Positions 34,881-45,878 of a DNA stretch of 64,000 bases are shown piece after piece. Made by a program: the position numbers and the translations under genes. The stretch lies in NCBI RefSeq assembly GCF_963678635.1, contig NC_087062.1:49616178-49680177 (forward strand), read 5' to 3'. The notes under the pieces are model-generated. The model was not told the DNA's origin. It did no database searches and saw nothing but the letters and a program-made list of their open reading frames with translations. Origin of the DNA: Symsagittifera roscoffensis. Lineage: Eukaryota > Xenacoelomorpha > Acoela > Convolutidae. The first letter of the stretch is position 1. Each line of letters starts with the position of its first letter.

Positions 34881-35131
34881 ACCCCTCCGGGTTAACAAAT
34901 TTAAACCCCTTCCGGATTGGCAAAAAAAGGACCCTTCCGGACTGACGAAAATGGGACCCCTTGCGAATTGGAAAAATAGGACCCTTCCAGATTGGCAAAA
35001 ATGGGACCCTTGCGGATTGGAAAAAATAGGAACCTTCCGGATTGGCAAAAATGGGACCCTTCCTGATTGGTAAAACTAGGACCCTTCCGGATTGGCAAAA
35101 CTAGGACCCTTCCGGATTGGGACCCCTCCGG
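34881..35131 (-). repeat. 25-bp tandem repeat, about 10 units
   Basis: ACCC(T/C)TCCGG-type units begin at 34881, 34906, 34931, 34956, 34981, 35006, 35031, 35056, 35081 and 35106, an exact 25-bp period, with TTGGCAAAAATGGG between cores. Absent from leader B, where the surrounding 690 bp are deleted. The core is shared with single motifs elsewhere in the leaders and LTRs. Confidence 0.9.
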
Positions 35132-36881
35132 GTTTGTGAAAACAGCTTTTCCGGGAAAAAAATAACACCCGAAAACCTTCCTGATAACGTGTCCGAGTCT
35201 ATTATGCTATATGAATTAACTAGGAAGGGTGTATTCCGGCCTTAGATCCTTCCGGATGGAAGCTAAGCTGCTTATTTGACAATTCTCCTCATGTGAAGGG
35301 TCCTATAACTAGCTTAGTTTTGACTCGACTACCGTTTTCTAGGTTCCTTAGCCCTCCAATTTTGTCGGGAACAGCGTAAAATTGCCTTATTCAACCGTTA
35401 CTACCCTCTGGTAGGGGTATAAGGGCTTTCCAAAAAAATTACAAAACGTGAAGGGTCTACCTTCACTTATTGGTAACTTTGCTAAAAACAATCTTAAAAT
35501 TTTTCATTGCCCATTTTTTCGAAAAATTGAAGGCTGTATGAGTAAGCTCACCTAAATTTTGATCTAATGGTGCCAAGATCACTTGGATCTGTCCAGTAGT
35601 TCCAAAGTTATTAAGCAAAATGTCTTTTTTTTCTAATTTTCAAAAATTTTCTCACCCATGAGTTCCGCCCAACTTTTTTCGCTATTCTTGTCTTATTGAC
35701 CCAAACTCAAAATTATTGATCTGAGCTCAGAAGGCTTATAACTTTCTATTTCATTGCAAAAAAAAACTGATCAAAAACGTTCCAGCCGAAAAAAAAATAC
35801 AAAAAAATGCTATTTGTACCCCTCCGGATTGACGAATCCACTAAATCAATCACATTAAGTTCGATTTCACTGGAACCGGGAAGGTTATTGGCAGACGGGT
35901 TTTAAAACTTGTCGATTCACTAGCAAAAAATGTCCGAATAACAATTTTTGTTGTCCTAACGCAAAAACTTCAAAAAAAAATTTCTTTTTTTGTAGCGTTT
36001 CGTTTTTATAAAAATCAAGAAAATTCGTTTTTCTGTACCCAATTAGTGCCAACCACTTCCGAAGTAAAGTAAACCGGTTCCACTTATTATACTAGTACAG
36101 TTAGCGCTTTGTTCCCTTCCAAAAAACACAGATATCTCAAAAATCGCGATTTGTGGGGGGATCAAAATATCACTATTTTGACCCTAAAAACCGGTCTGTT
36201 TAATGTGCTTTTCACTGGAAAAAAGTATAGGAGTTTTAATACAGGCAGTATATATAGTAATAATAAAAACACTATACTCCTCCGGGTTTGTTCAATATCC
36301 GAATTAAGGTGCTTAACTCGGAAATTCGCAACTCACTGTCGAGCCCCCCACAGATTGGTATCTTTATTTCTGTGCCAAAAGGGATACAAAACTTGTTAAC
36401 GATACCCAACAGTTAATTGTTTTTGTCCTTGAGTCCCTTCTTCTTGCTCCTTGCACTGCTTGCCGGATCAGTTTTCTGCTCTAAACCCGAGACCCTTCCG
36501 GATTGAGCGCAAATTAGCATTAACGTGCTTAAATACTTAAAAACACTACAGTACAAGCACCCGAAGCGGGCCACAATTTTGATCGTAACGATCCTGACTG
36601 ATATAAATGCTTGTAACAACAATTTATCTGACAACAACAAACCGGAGGATCGGATCACATCTCTTCTGGGAGGATGATTTCTACAGATTTTGTTTTTTTT
36701 TTACAGTTTTTGGTTTTTTCGGTTATTTTTTTTAAATGTTTTTTTGTTTTTTCATAGGTACTATACTTTTTTTTGTTTGGTTTCTTGTATATCTTAAAGT
36801 ATTTTTGCTCACGTACCTCTCAGGGAACGACGGGACGACCAATCATCCCACCCTTCCTGGTACGAGAATTTTCGATCTTAA

Positions 36882-37484
36882 CTAGGTTAAAAAGCTAGTT
36901 TCGGGAAACTGATATGTTCCATAGACTTTCACGTTGCGCTCGTGGAGTTTCTTTATTCGATGGCCACCAATTATCAACAACGCTTGCACAGCCGTTGACT
37001 CAATGCTCGGCTCTACTTGTCTCAGATAATCTGCATATGTTTCTAAATGCATCATAAGAGGTTTCACTTAGGTTCTTGATCACCTGATGCCACGCAACTG
37101 AGATTATTGACTGTATTCTGCTTCCTTGTGGCACCATGCCCAACTTCTGCCCGGAGGTCACGTTTAGTTTCATGCTGAAACTGCTTGATGCTTTCGTTTC
37201 TTCAACTTCCGATGCCTCGAATGCGTTTAGCCTTTCCTGAGCTTTCCCATTCTCTAGTTCAAGCATCACCTTTTGTTCGATCTCCTTCGTGACCAACTCC
37301 TGGACTCTATTTAAATCATCTCTCGCGGCTTCCCTATAGTCGATCTTGAAATCATCTGCCGCCGTCATTGGTTCATGTTCACGCATTTCTTCAGTTACTG
37401 CCTGCATCTTCATTGTTGCAAGATCTTGCGGTTTCTCCTTTCTGCGTGCCTCCCCTTCACTCAACAGGCTCGCCATGCTGGCTT
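36882..37484 (-). pseudogene. Gag-protease connecting region, unit B of copy M
   Basis: The continuation of gag B: ARRKEKPQDLATMKMQA, a helical acidic region (LVTKEIEQKVMLELENGKA), LNVTSGQKLGMVPQGSRI, and YADYLRQVEPSIESTAVQA, matching copy P 52300-52900. It stops at 36882, before the position of the DTGA protease motif, where it is cut into leader A sequence. So neither gag copy in M is followed by a protease. Confidence 0.7.
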
Positions 37485-40082
37485 TTACACCCGATAAAGC
37501 TTCCTCATGCCTTGAATACTTGATGACCGCCACATCATCCTAAAATTGCATCCTAAAATCCGATTTGGAATGATCCTCCAAGTTAAAAAAGAAACACAAA
37601 TTGGGCCAAATTTCGCATTTACTCCCCTCATGAAATCTTCATGATCGACCTCTGACGCATCTTCATCCTCGAGGCAAAAGCCTATTGCTTTCATGTCCTG
37701 TTTGTAGGTTGGGTATGCTGACACATGATGGTCCGTAGAACTGCAAATTGCACAAGAGCTTCTCTTGTCCATGTCGTCCCTTGTTTCGTACCAATTGTTA
37801 TCCTGGTTTGCTGGTCCATTGATAAAAGTGCCATAAGTGTTTTTGTAGTAGCCAGATCTCGATGGTAGCTTAAGTAAAAGATATTCCTTTGACTTGAGCT
37901 CTACTTCTCTGGTGTTGGCGCATTGGTTTAAAATGGTATGTAATGTGTCGCCAACATCGTTCGAAGCTCGTCATTCTTCACACCGTCGATGAACTTGGAA
38001 GCTACTGCTAGGATCATCCTGCTGTTTGACTCATCTGGTTGACAACGCCTTCTAAGCATCTCCAAATCATATAAAACCTCGTCTATCGTCTCGTCTTCAC
38101 GTTGCGTCCATTTCTCGAAGCGCATCATCGCTTGATGTCCTTGTACTCTCGAGCAAAAACAATTTCACAAGATTTCAAAGACTTTCTCAGCTGTGCATTT
38201 TTTGGTCATCATGCAGTTTAGGGCTGTCCCTCCCAGGTTGCTGATGGGCGCACTGCTTTCTTGACTTCCTGTCAAGTCTTCTCTTCAAAATGCAGTTTCA
38301 TGACTTCTATCCAGGTATCATTACAGCCATCAGATTTGTCTTTATAGCGTGCCTCCCCTGCAGTCAACTTCTCTTGGTTTCTTAAATATCCTTCTGGACT
38401 TTTCACTGCGTTCATTGGTTTTACATAACGTCGTCAGGAAAGTTTCTTAAGACCTGTTCAGAGGTTCAAAAGCTGTGGCCATTGATGTCGCATCCCGTAA
38501 ATGCCCCGCTTGAGCATCATTGCTCTCTGATAGAGACACTGGGTTTTCCCTCCCGTTCGAATAGCTGGGATGACTTCTTCGGGGATTCGCATGACTCCAG
38601 TTTATGGAATCACATCTTCCCGTCGCATGTGTCTCTTGCGTCGGTCGTTTGTTTGAGGTCGGTCTGTTGCCAGTTGAACTTCCTCTGACGTTTGAGCCCC
38701 GCGGCCTATTATCCCCTTGGCATAGCTGAATGAACTGCCCCTTCCTCTCGTGGATCCATATGTCCTTCTTCTATTGGGTTGTTCGTTGAAATTCACTCTC
38801 GGCTCCCTGCTGGATTCTCCTGAGTTTGCTTCTCCAGTCCTCGATCCACTCCTGTTTCCTAGGAGCCCATCCAACCTATCCATGATAGCCTGTGTGCGCC
38901 TCTCCATCATCGCATCTACTCTCGTGTCAAGAGTCCCAAGAGTGTGCTCTTCCTGAATTCTCAACTTCTCCATGTCATCGCTCAATCGTTTCTCCCTTTG
39001 CTCAGCCTCCCCTTGTCATTCGTGACAAATTTTTGGCGGAGTATGCATCTGTCCTCTCCTTCAAGCGTTTTTCACTTCTGTTGATATCTTGTCTGTTGTG
39101 GTTAATCTCTTCCCGCAGGCTTTCTCTCTCGAAGTGGACTGCTCTCTCTAGTTCACTCATTCTTAAGGTCATCTGTTCGTTCTGTTCTCCTATGCTGTCC
39201 ACTATGTTGGTCAAGGCTTCTTCGATTGATGCTCCGTTATCCAACAATGGCGTCACAAGTGGTGGTGTCATCCTATCGACTCCAGGCAGCTTGGTGCTGG
39301 TCGAGACTCGAGTCTTACTTCTCTGCCTCGACGTTTCTTCATAATCCGCTTCCGGATTCGCTGGTGGGTTACTTGGCCCTGCATTTCTGTTTTCCCAGGT
39401 AGCACTTCCGGATTCGTCACATTCACAAAATCTCCTGACTGGTTTGATCCATTTGTGGTCTTGCTTATTATCTCGTTTACACCAATTCGGTCCGTAGAGC
39501 CAGTCTCCCTTTTGGTGTATGCATCATTCTCCTGAGTCGAACTATTAGGGCTTATTTGAGTTTCGAAGTCATTTGTTTGTCATTTCCTCCTCCTCTTCCT
39601 GGGTTTCTGCTTCATCGCCTGTACCCGCTCCCATGATAAATGGAAAGAAGTTTCAAAGTGTTTTTCACTCGTTCCGAAAACGAGGAGGACATTGCCGGTT
39701 TCTCCGTCACCCCATGCATCATAGTGTTATCAGTGGTTGATCTTGTAGTCGCCACGTTTTCAGTCGAGATGTCGGACAGTTCCGAAATCTCTTTGCGTTC
39801 TAGATTCCCTGTGGAAGTCGCAAAGTCTTGGCCTTGTTCAACCGGAGTAGATTCGCTTGCCAATCTACAGTTCCCACTCCCTTCCATTCCACGTGCCGGC
39901 CGGATGGATGGCAGGGTCCAGATGGATCTCTACTTCTAACATTGCCTTTTGTCCTTCGGAGGATTTTTGACTCCTGGTTTCAACCATTCCGCCTGAAACT
40001 TTCTTCCCTTTGTTTGTCCGGGTTCGTGCAATCCTTTCCACAAAAGGGTCGTTTATTGCCTTTCTTTTTTTCTCTGGTATGA
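37485..40082 (-). pseudogene. Gag copy B of copy M
   Basis: Near-identical to gag A over 39002-39887 (same peptides, few substitutions), more diverged towards the C-terminus (38128-37928 gag fold, 37772-37485 first zinc knuckle CAICSSTDHHVSAY). The N-terminal Met block of gag A (SIDKSRIPKLSD) is disrupted here by a T-rich change near 40065. It lies next to the 5' LTR and leader B, so this is the gag in its original 5' position, and gag A arose by duplication. Confidence 0.75.
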
Positions 40083-42443
40083 ATTTCTTAGAGTTATCAC
40101 TTAAGTTTAGGTATCCTTGACTTGTCTATACTCATTTTCGATTTATCACGTCTAACTGCTTATACAATCAATTCATTTGCTCAGGTTTTTTTTTTCACTA
40201 CTTTTAATGATAACACAACACAATAAGTTCCAAAAGTTTCACTTAAATAGTGACCAAGAATCCTTGTATGTTATCACAGTACAGCGTGTATACAATTTAT
40301 TCACAACGATTGATTGTTGGTTACTGGATAAGAAGCTAGCACAAAATGATGGTATCAATGTATTTAAAAGTTAGTGTAATCACTACCCAATCAATAACAA
40401 TTATTGAGGATTTAAAACCAAGAAGTGAAAAAAGGTTAAAATAAATATTTTCAAAAAATATATGTGTTTTGTATTTTATTCAGTCGCAATTCAATCATCG
40501 AACTTGTTTCTAAAGAAATAGCTTTCCCTGCTCAGTGCCGCACTAAACAGACAAAACTTGAACGCCGTAAATTTCTCAAGTGGGCGTCTATTGGACTCAC
40601 CGAGTCCAGTGTTACCTATCTGCCTTCGGATTGCCCGAGCTAGACCTACTAAAAACCTCCAGGCAATCACTTCTCAAAAAAACAATCTGGATTTCAATCC
40701 ACACAAACCACTGTCAAACTGTGTTTTCGGTTAGAATTAGAGTCGCGAAATTCCGGGTTTAGACCTGTTTTGTTTTATTATGGTCTTTTTTAAAGGCAAG
40801 TTACCAGTGAAGTCACTAGCTTCTAGCCTGATTCCTAATATCCTATTATTCTTTAGTATTTATATCCCTTCCTTCTACGTACGCTTTAGGTTCCCTAGAA
40901 CCACATGCCTTATACGAAAAATAAAAATATTTTTTTTTTTATTTCTATGTTCCCTCCGGGTTAACAAATTTAAACAGTAGTTCCAAAGTAGTTCCAGTAG
41001 TTCCAAAGTTATTAAGCAAAATGTCTTTTTTTTCTAATTTTCAAAAATTTTCTCACCCATGAGTTCCGCCCAACTTTTTTCGCTATTCTTGTCTTATTGA
41101 CCCAAACTCAAAATTATTGATCTGAGCTCAGAAGGCTTATAACTTTCTATTTCATTGCAAAAAAAACTGATCAAAAACGTTCCAGCCGAAAAAAAAATAC
41201 AAAAAAATGCTATTTGTACCCCTCCGGATTGACGAATCTACTAAATCAATCACATTAAGTTCGATTTCACTGGAACCGGGAAGGTTATTGGCAAACGGGT
41301 CTTAAAACTTGTCGATTCACTAGTGAACAAAGTCCGAATAACAATTTTTGCTGTCCCAACGCAAAAACTTCAAAAAATTTCTTATTTTGTAGCGTTTCGT
41401 TTTTTTTAAAAATCACGAAAGTTCGTTTTTCGGTACCCAATTAGTGCCAACCACTTCCGAACTAAAGTAAACCAGTTCCACTAACTATATTATTACAGTT
41501 ACGATGTAACTGGCTAATTTAGCGCTTTGTTTCGTTCCAAAAAACACCGATATCCCAAAAATCGCGATTTGTGGGGGGATCAAAATATCACTATTTTGAC
41601 CCTAAAAACAGGTCTTTTGAATGTGCTTTTCACTAGAAAAAGGTATAGGAGTTTTAATACAGGCAGTATATATAGTAATAATAAAAACACTATACTCCTC
41701 CAGGTTTGCTCAATATCCGAATTAGGGTGCTTAACTCGGAAATTCGCAACTCACTGTCGAGCCCCCCACAGATTGGTATCTTTATTTCTGTGCCAAAAGG
41801 GATACAAAACTTGTTAACAAAACCCAACAGTTGATTGTTTTTGTCCTTGAGTCCCTTCTTCTTGCTCCTTGCACTGCTTGCCGGATCAGTCTTCTGCTCT
41901 AATCCCGAGACCCTTCCGGATTGAACGCAAATTAGCATTAAGGTGCCTAAATACTTAAAAACACTACAGTACAAGCACCAGAAGCGAGCCACAATTTCAA
42001 TCGTAACGATCCTGACTGATAAAAATGCTTGTAGCAACAATATATCTGACAACAACAAACCGGAGGGTGGGATCACATCTCTTCTGGGGGGATGATTTCT
42101 ACTGATTTTAGTTTTTTCTACTGTTTTCGGTTTTTTCGGTTTTTTTTATGTTTTTTTGTTTTTTCATAGGTACTATACTTTTTTTTGTTTGATTTCTTGT
42201 ATGTCTTAAAGTGTTTTTGCTCACGTACCTCTCAGGGAACGACGGGACGACCAATCATCCCACCCTTCCTGGTACGAGAATTTTCGGTCTTAACTAGGTT
42301 AAAAAACTAGTTTCGGGAATCCGGAAGGCTTCTGCGTTTAAAACTACCCTTCCGCCCCTCTTTTGAGGGCTTTATTTGGAGCATCTGCTCGGCGCGGAGA
42401 GCTCGTGTACGGTTCTGCCGGTCATGATGTTAAAAAAGAATAA
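40083..42443 (-). other. Leader B of copy M (non-coding)
   Basis: 2.4 kb between the primer site and gag B. It aligns with leader A, with a 690-bp deletion at about 40975 (the joint shows GTAGTTCCAAA repeated), and its 41900-42443 part aligns with the reverse complement of 46795-47340 in copy P. The GCCTTGAG element is at 40570-40668. T-rich stretches near 42100-42200. No gene seen. Confidence 0.7.
40570..40668 (-). promoter_or_regulatory. Structured leader element, copy M leader B
   Basis: Second copy of the 34500-34598 element, with CTCGGTGAGTCC and CCCACTTGAG retained and a few substitutions in the loops and the left part. About 490 nt upstream of gag B. Confidence 0.55.
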
Positions 42444-42458
42444 CACCCTGGAGCGCCA
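42444..42458 (-). promoter_or_regulatory. Candidate primer-binding site, copy M
   Basis: On the minus strand TGGCGCTCCAGGGTG, 12 bp after the end of the 5' LTR. It begins TGG, complementary to the CCA end of a tRNA, and copy P has TGGCGCTCCTGGGTGGG at the same distance. I cannot assign the tRNA. Confidence 0.45.
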
Positions 42459-42470
42459 TAAAAACATATA

Positions 42471-42998
42471 TGTAACCTAGCCCGGAAAATGAAGCTAGGT
42501 TCTGAAACGACTGGCTAGCGTCTAAACACATCCCTACACTCTTTTCACCGTCTCTGCCAAAGCCAGTTCTTTTGGTGGTCTTTCTAACATCGGTTCGACA
42601 AAAACGTTACTGTTTCAGGCTTCGATTAGAACGCTATAATTAAGTTAAAAACATGCAGAAATAGTGAGCGCACGGCAGGGTCTCAGTATCCCCAGACCAC
42701 GAGGTCCCTCCTAAAAACAGGGCTACTACATATTTATCGTATTACTATTGTTTTTGTTCAGTAGATAAAAATCATCATCTCCATCGAAGATGGATCAAAC
42801 CTTTCTCTCAACTCCTAGCTTCTCATAATCTGAAAAAAAAATTAGTTGTTATTAATTCAATTCAGGACATGAAGCTAAAAGGTCATAAAAACAGAGACTT
42901 ACAGTTTTCTCCCACCCAAGACCCATTCGGATTCTGGAATCCGGGCAAATAACAACCTTTTTTCTTCCCGGAATGCTGAACACGTCGTCTCAATACCC
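42471..42998 (-). repeat. 5' LTR of copy M, interrupted
   Basis: It ends (plus-strand left edge) with TGTAACCTAGCCC at 42471 and aligns with 4282-4818 of the 3' LTR. At 42998, after CAATACCC, the alignment stops at the trinucleotide tail of the CR1-like element. The first approximately 400 bp of this LTR are not found beyond the insertion, so they are deleted. Confidence 0.8.
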
Positions 42999-43007
42999 TA
43001 CTACTAC

Positions 43008-43064
<57 letters not shown>

Positions 43065-43092
43065 TACTACTACTATTACTACTACTACTATA

Positions 43093-43150
<58 letters not shown>
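42999..43150 (-). repeat. Trinucleotide tail of the CR1-like element
   Basis: About 50 imperfect copies of CTA on the plus strand (AGT/TAG on the minus strand), directly after CTATGTAAGGAATAAAGTC on the minus strand. CR1-group elements usually end in a short microsatellite instead of poly(A), so this marks the 3' end. The threonine-only ORF across it is a translation artefact. Confidence 0.9.
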
Positions 43151-43196
43151 AAAGACTTTATTCCTTACATAGGCGGCAGAAATACAAGTATGAGCA

Positions 43197-43990
43197 TTAA
43201 GATCTACAGGTTAAACAGCGACAATTGATAAAAAAGGTATATGAGTTTTCAGGGTTGAAATCTGATATCGATAAGTTTAAAAAGAGTTCTCGGAGTTTTC
43301 TCTTTGCACTGGCGGGTTTCTCCTGGCGAAGGTCAATCCCATAATTTGTTGACACGATAGTGGCATTAGCAGTTGTCCGGATAAAATATGTCCCACATGT
43401 TGAAGTTTTGCACACTTTCGGAACATCGAACAAAGTCCTGTGTGCAGCGCGACTGCCAGGTCTTGGAAAATAAAAACTTACATCATCCTCAACTTTGATA
43501 TCGTAATTGTTTTGTAAGATGTTGCAGAATAAAACAAGATCCGAGTAGATAAGCTGATAGCAGATAGGTAAAAGTTTATTAGACGCGATAGATATTTTGT
43601 ATTCATTTAATCCACAAATCCACCTTATTGCTTTGCGTTGTACATTTTCCAGCTTTCGAAGAGAATCAATGTTTGGTTGCCATATGCATGAATTCAAAAG
43701 AAGAGTACTTCTGAGACATGATTTATAGAATTGAAGTTTTGTTATCATTGGAGTGTTATATGGGATGCTGCGTTTTAAACTGAAGAAGCAACGCAGAGCT
43801 TTACCACATTTAATGTTAACGTGTTCGGTCCAGGAGAGATTTGGTGTTACAAATAAGCCAAGGTCTTTTATAGAAGGTACACGTTCAATAACTAGTTCTT
43901 CGAGATCGAAAGCCATATTGACAGTCAGAGAGTTTTTGGCGATTTTTATCATAAATAAAATTGTACGAATTTTTTTCCCTTTCGAGCGAA
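43197..43990 (-). pseudogene. Non-LTR RT, C-terminal region
   Basis: 251 uninterrupted codons (43952-43197). VPSIKDLGLFVTPNLSWTEH is the typical strand after the RT palm of CR1/jockey-like proteins, then LRSTLLLNSCIWQPN, LENVQRKAIRWI and a Cys-containing C-terminus (CRCLTCRS). At about 44000 it joins the fingers region directly, so the catalytic core has been deleted. Confidence 0.8.
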
Positions 43991-44016
43991 ATTCTTGGTG
44001 AGATGCTTACCCCACG

Positions 44017-44240
44017 TTAGTTTTCGATATCTGCTTTAGATGCCGATTTTTGCAGCGGCGTTTTATATGCATTTTTCCAGGAAACGGGCCATGTAAGAGT
44101 GATAGCTATTAAGTTAAACAAAATAAAAGCAAAGTAGGCAATAATACTCGCACCTGTTTTTAAAATAAAAGGAGGAATGTTGTCAGCAGCAGGATAACTA
44201 CTTTCAGGTAACTTTATCAATAGTTCTTCAATATAGTTCG
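44017..44240 (-). pseudogene. Non-LTR RT, fingers fragment
   Basis: LPESSYPAADNIPPFILKTG...LFNLIAITLTWPVSWKNA...PLQKSASKADIEN matches the conserved RT region that precedes NYRPIS in non-LTR elements. It breaks off exactly at that point, before the palm, and is followed by the C-terminal region. Confidence 0.75.
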
Positions 44241-44343
44241 TTAAGATAAAAATCGCAATAAGATAAAAATATTACCAACATTTTGACAGTAACTATAAAA
44301 TGAAAAAAAAAAACGATTATTCCAAAGTTCAATTTTCAACCAG

Positions 44344-44429
44344 GTTCGAGTGATGATAAAACACATGCTGAACCATCCGAATCTGGAAGAGCTGGACCTG
44401 TCATTCAACAAGATAGGGGATAAAGGCGG
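44344..44429 (+). other. Exon-like LRR fragment (ribonuclease-inhibitor type)
   Basis: On the plus strand the peptide MLNHPNLEELDLSFNKIGDKG is a textbook RI-type leucine-rich repeat of 28 residues. It is preceded by TTTCAACCAG (splice-acceptor-like, AG at 44342-44343) and followed by GTGTAA (donor-like, GT at 44430-44431), leaving 86 bp. It sits inside the RT region of the minus-strand CR1-like element, antisense to it. No neighbouring LRR exon is seen. Probably a captured piece of a host gene; chance similarity is unlikely given the full repeat consensus. Confidence 0.6.
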
Positions 44430-44634
44430 GTGTAAACTTAAACCATTCTTCCTGATAAACAGATGATAGAAACTCATTGAACAGTTCAGCTTTAGCGTTG
44501 TCATCTGAGGCTTTGGCGTTGCCAAGGTAAAACTCGGGAGGTATAGGCAAAAACGCAGAGAGTTGTTTAAGTAGTTTGAAAGAATCATTAGTGCTAAGAG
44601 TAATAAAAGTAGAAAAAAAGCTAAATTTAATCAA
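44401..44634 (-). pseudogene. Non-LTR RT, N-terminal fragment
   Basis: FLGNAKASDDNAKAELFNEFLSSVY-type sequence, the usual region between endonuclease and RT (LFN.FF..VY). It loses similarity at about 44430, where the LRR fragment starts. A linker at 44640-45040 (DETSIKLLRLQED and similar) connects it to the endonuclease with stops. Confidence 0.65.
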
Positions 44635-45039
44635 GTTCTGTAGATTGACTTATATCTTCCTGTAGCCTGAGAAGTTTGATAGATGTTTCGTCCCAAATTT
44701 GATTTGATATGTGCAAAGAATGACTTGAAAAACAAAACGAGAGACGTTAACGTTTGTTTCGTTTACGCTGGGTTGAGGCTTCCACTGTCGAAGTTAGGAG
44801 GGAGTACCAATTATTATACAAATCAACGGAATTCATATTAAATAGTAAGTGCTCAAAAGTGATTCATCGGCAAGTATGTATTCATTGAATATATCTAGAT
44901 TGAAACTAGATTTCGCAAAATATTCGATATCAGACCCGGCTGTCGTCGTTTTGTCGTGTTGTAAAGATATACACATGGTAATAGGACAATGGTCCGAACT
45001 GAATTTTTCAGATAAAACATCTAGAGAACATAATTGAGG

Positions 45040-45744
45040 CTAATTGCATATAAAAAGGTCTAATATATTCTGGCTGAAATGAGCGAAGGATTCTACTAAC
45101 TGAATTCCATTGAAGTGTGCAAAACAATCAAGAATATCGCTAGAATGATTAAAAGCGCCGTGGTATGAAACCCAGCATACGTCAGAGAGATTAAAATTGC
45201 CGCAAACAGCTATGCATCCTAAGGGATGTTCAGCAGGAAAATTATTTGTACACTCTAACAGACAGTTTTTCAAAGTACTCAGAGGAATACGATAGAAGGC
45301 AGAGTCAGGGTGGTTATAAATATTAATGACTAAAGTAATAGGGTCGCTGATAACAACACAACCGCAAGAGAAATCATAGAGGTGATTTGTACTCTTAAAA
45401 ACAGTGACGGGAATTAAAATTTTGATCAAAATAGCCACAACCCCATATTGACCTTGTTTGCGAGAGCATCGAGAGACAACAGTGTAACCACAGGATGGAA
45501 GAATGTTTGAATAATCGGAATCAAGCCATGTTTCGCAGAGAAAAAGTAAATCACGCAAATACATAATTAACAGATTAATGCAATCTAATCTCTTTTCCAG
45601 GCTAATAATACTACGATAGTTCCACAAAATTATTGAAATAGAAATCAATGATAGTAACGTTTCGAGAGGAACCTCCATATCATTGTGATACAGCTTTAAA
45701 TATCTGATTTTCAGTTCTTCGCGGGGAATATTTGTTTGTATCAT
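45040..45744 (-). pseudogene. Non-LTR AP-type endonuclease
   Basis: 234 open codons. It shows NYRSI, LFLCETWLDSD (catalytic Glu), GYTVVSRCSRKQ, VINIYNHPDS, and NILDLF near the end, the order of the exonuclease-endonuclease-phosphatase fold. The GDFN motif reads GNFNLS, so a metal-binding Asp is lost. It would nick target DNA in an active element. Confidence 0.8.
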
Positions 45745-45878
45745 GTCTCAACGTTTCTCCAGTAATCGCTTTTCAATGGTTTCTTCATCTTTAGTGAGCG
45801 ATTTGCAAATGAATACAGGATAGGCGTGATTGCGTTGAAGATGTCCCTTCATCAAGCTTTTTCTGGCTTTCCATGCAT
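45745..45878. other. Unassigned segment between CR1 element and LTR of copy P
   Basis: 134 bp. A minus-strand ORF runs from inside the LTR through this stretch (45748-46242) and contains a C...C...H...H-like pattern (LMKGHLQRNH), but it crosses the LTR boundary, so its left half cannot be a conserved protein. It may be the 5' end of the CR1-like element. Confidence 0.4.

Larger units (their letters stand above)
34140..36890 (-). other. Leader A of copy M (non-coding)
   Basis: 2.75 kb without coding potential between gag A and the pre-protease fragment of unit B. It corresponds to 40083-42310 (leader B), except that 34906-35595, with the 25-bp repeats, is missing there. The right edge is abrupt at about 36905, where shared sequence CTAGTTTCGGGAA stops. 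It contains a GCCTTGAG/CGGGCAATCC element (34500-34598) also found in P, and scattered CCCTCCGG and CCTTCCGG motifs. ORFs at 36109-36399 and similar are repeated only because the leader is. Confidence 0.7.
4282..42998 (-). mobile_element. Giant LTR retroelement copy M, 38.7 kb, rearranged
   Basis: Bounded by matching LTRs at 42471-42998 (5', cut short) and 4282-5215 (3'). From right to left: LTR, primer site, leader B, gag B, pre-protease region, leader A, gag A, RT, RNase H, spacer, integrase, acidic tail, macrodomain-like ORF, small ORF, scrambled SGNH module array, 3' polyprotein, UTR, LTR. Two large internal duplications (leader-gag, and the SGNH module array) inflate it. The estimated ancestral length is about 24 kb. 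No aspartic protease motif is found. Frames are broken throughout, so this copy is dead, but it keeps the order of parts that P shows only up to 64000 and L only from the far end. Confidence 0.8.
42999..45878 (-). mobile_element. CR1/jockey-type non-LTR retrotransposon, defective
   Basis: Minus strand, 5' end at the right. Order: endonuclease (45744-45040), linker, RT N-terminal region (44634-44401), RT fingers (44220-44017), C-terminal region (43990-43197), AATAAA just before the tail, and an ACT/AGT trinucleotide tail (42999-43150). The RT core with the YxDD motif is missing. The right boundary is uncertain: 45745-45878 between the endonuclease ORF and the LTR of P may be its 5' UTR or other DNA. 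Confidence 0.75.

Noticed and set aside
34881-35131. CRISPR array
   Set aside because: The 25-bp units are contiguous tandem repeats without unique spacers, in a eukaryotic retroelement leader.
42973-43200. Threonine-run ORF, or a CRISPR-like array
   Set aside because: It is a plain trinucleotide microsatellite forming the tail of the CR1-like element, with no spacers.
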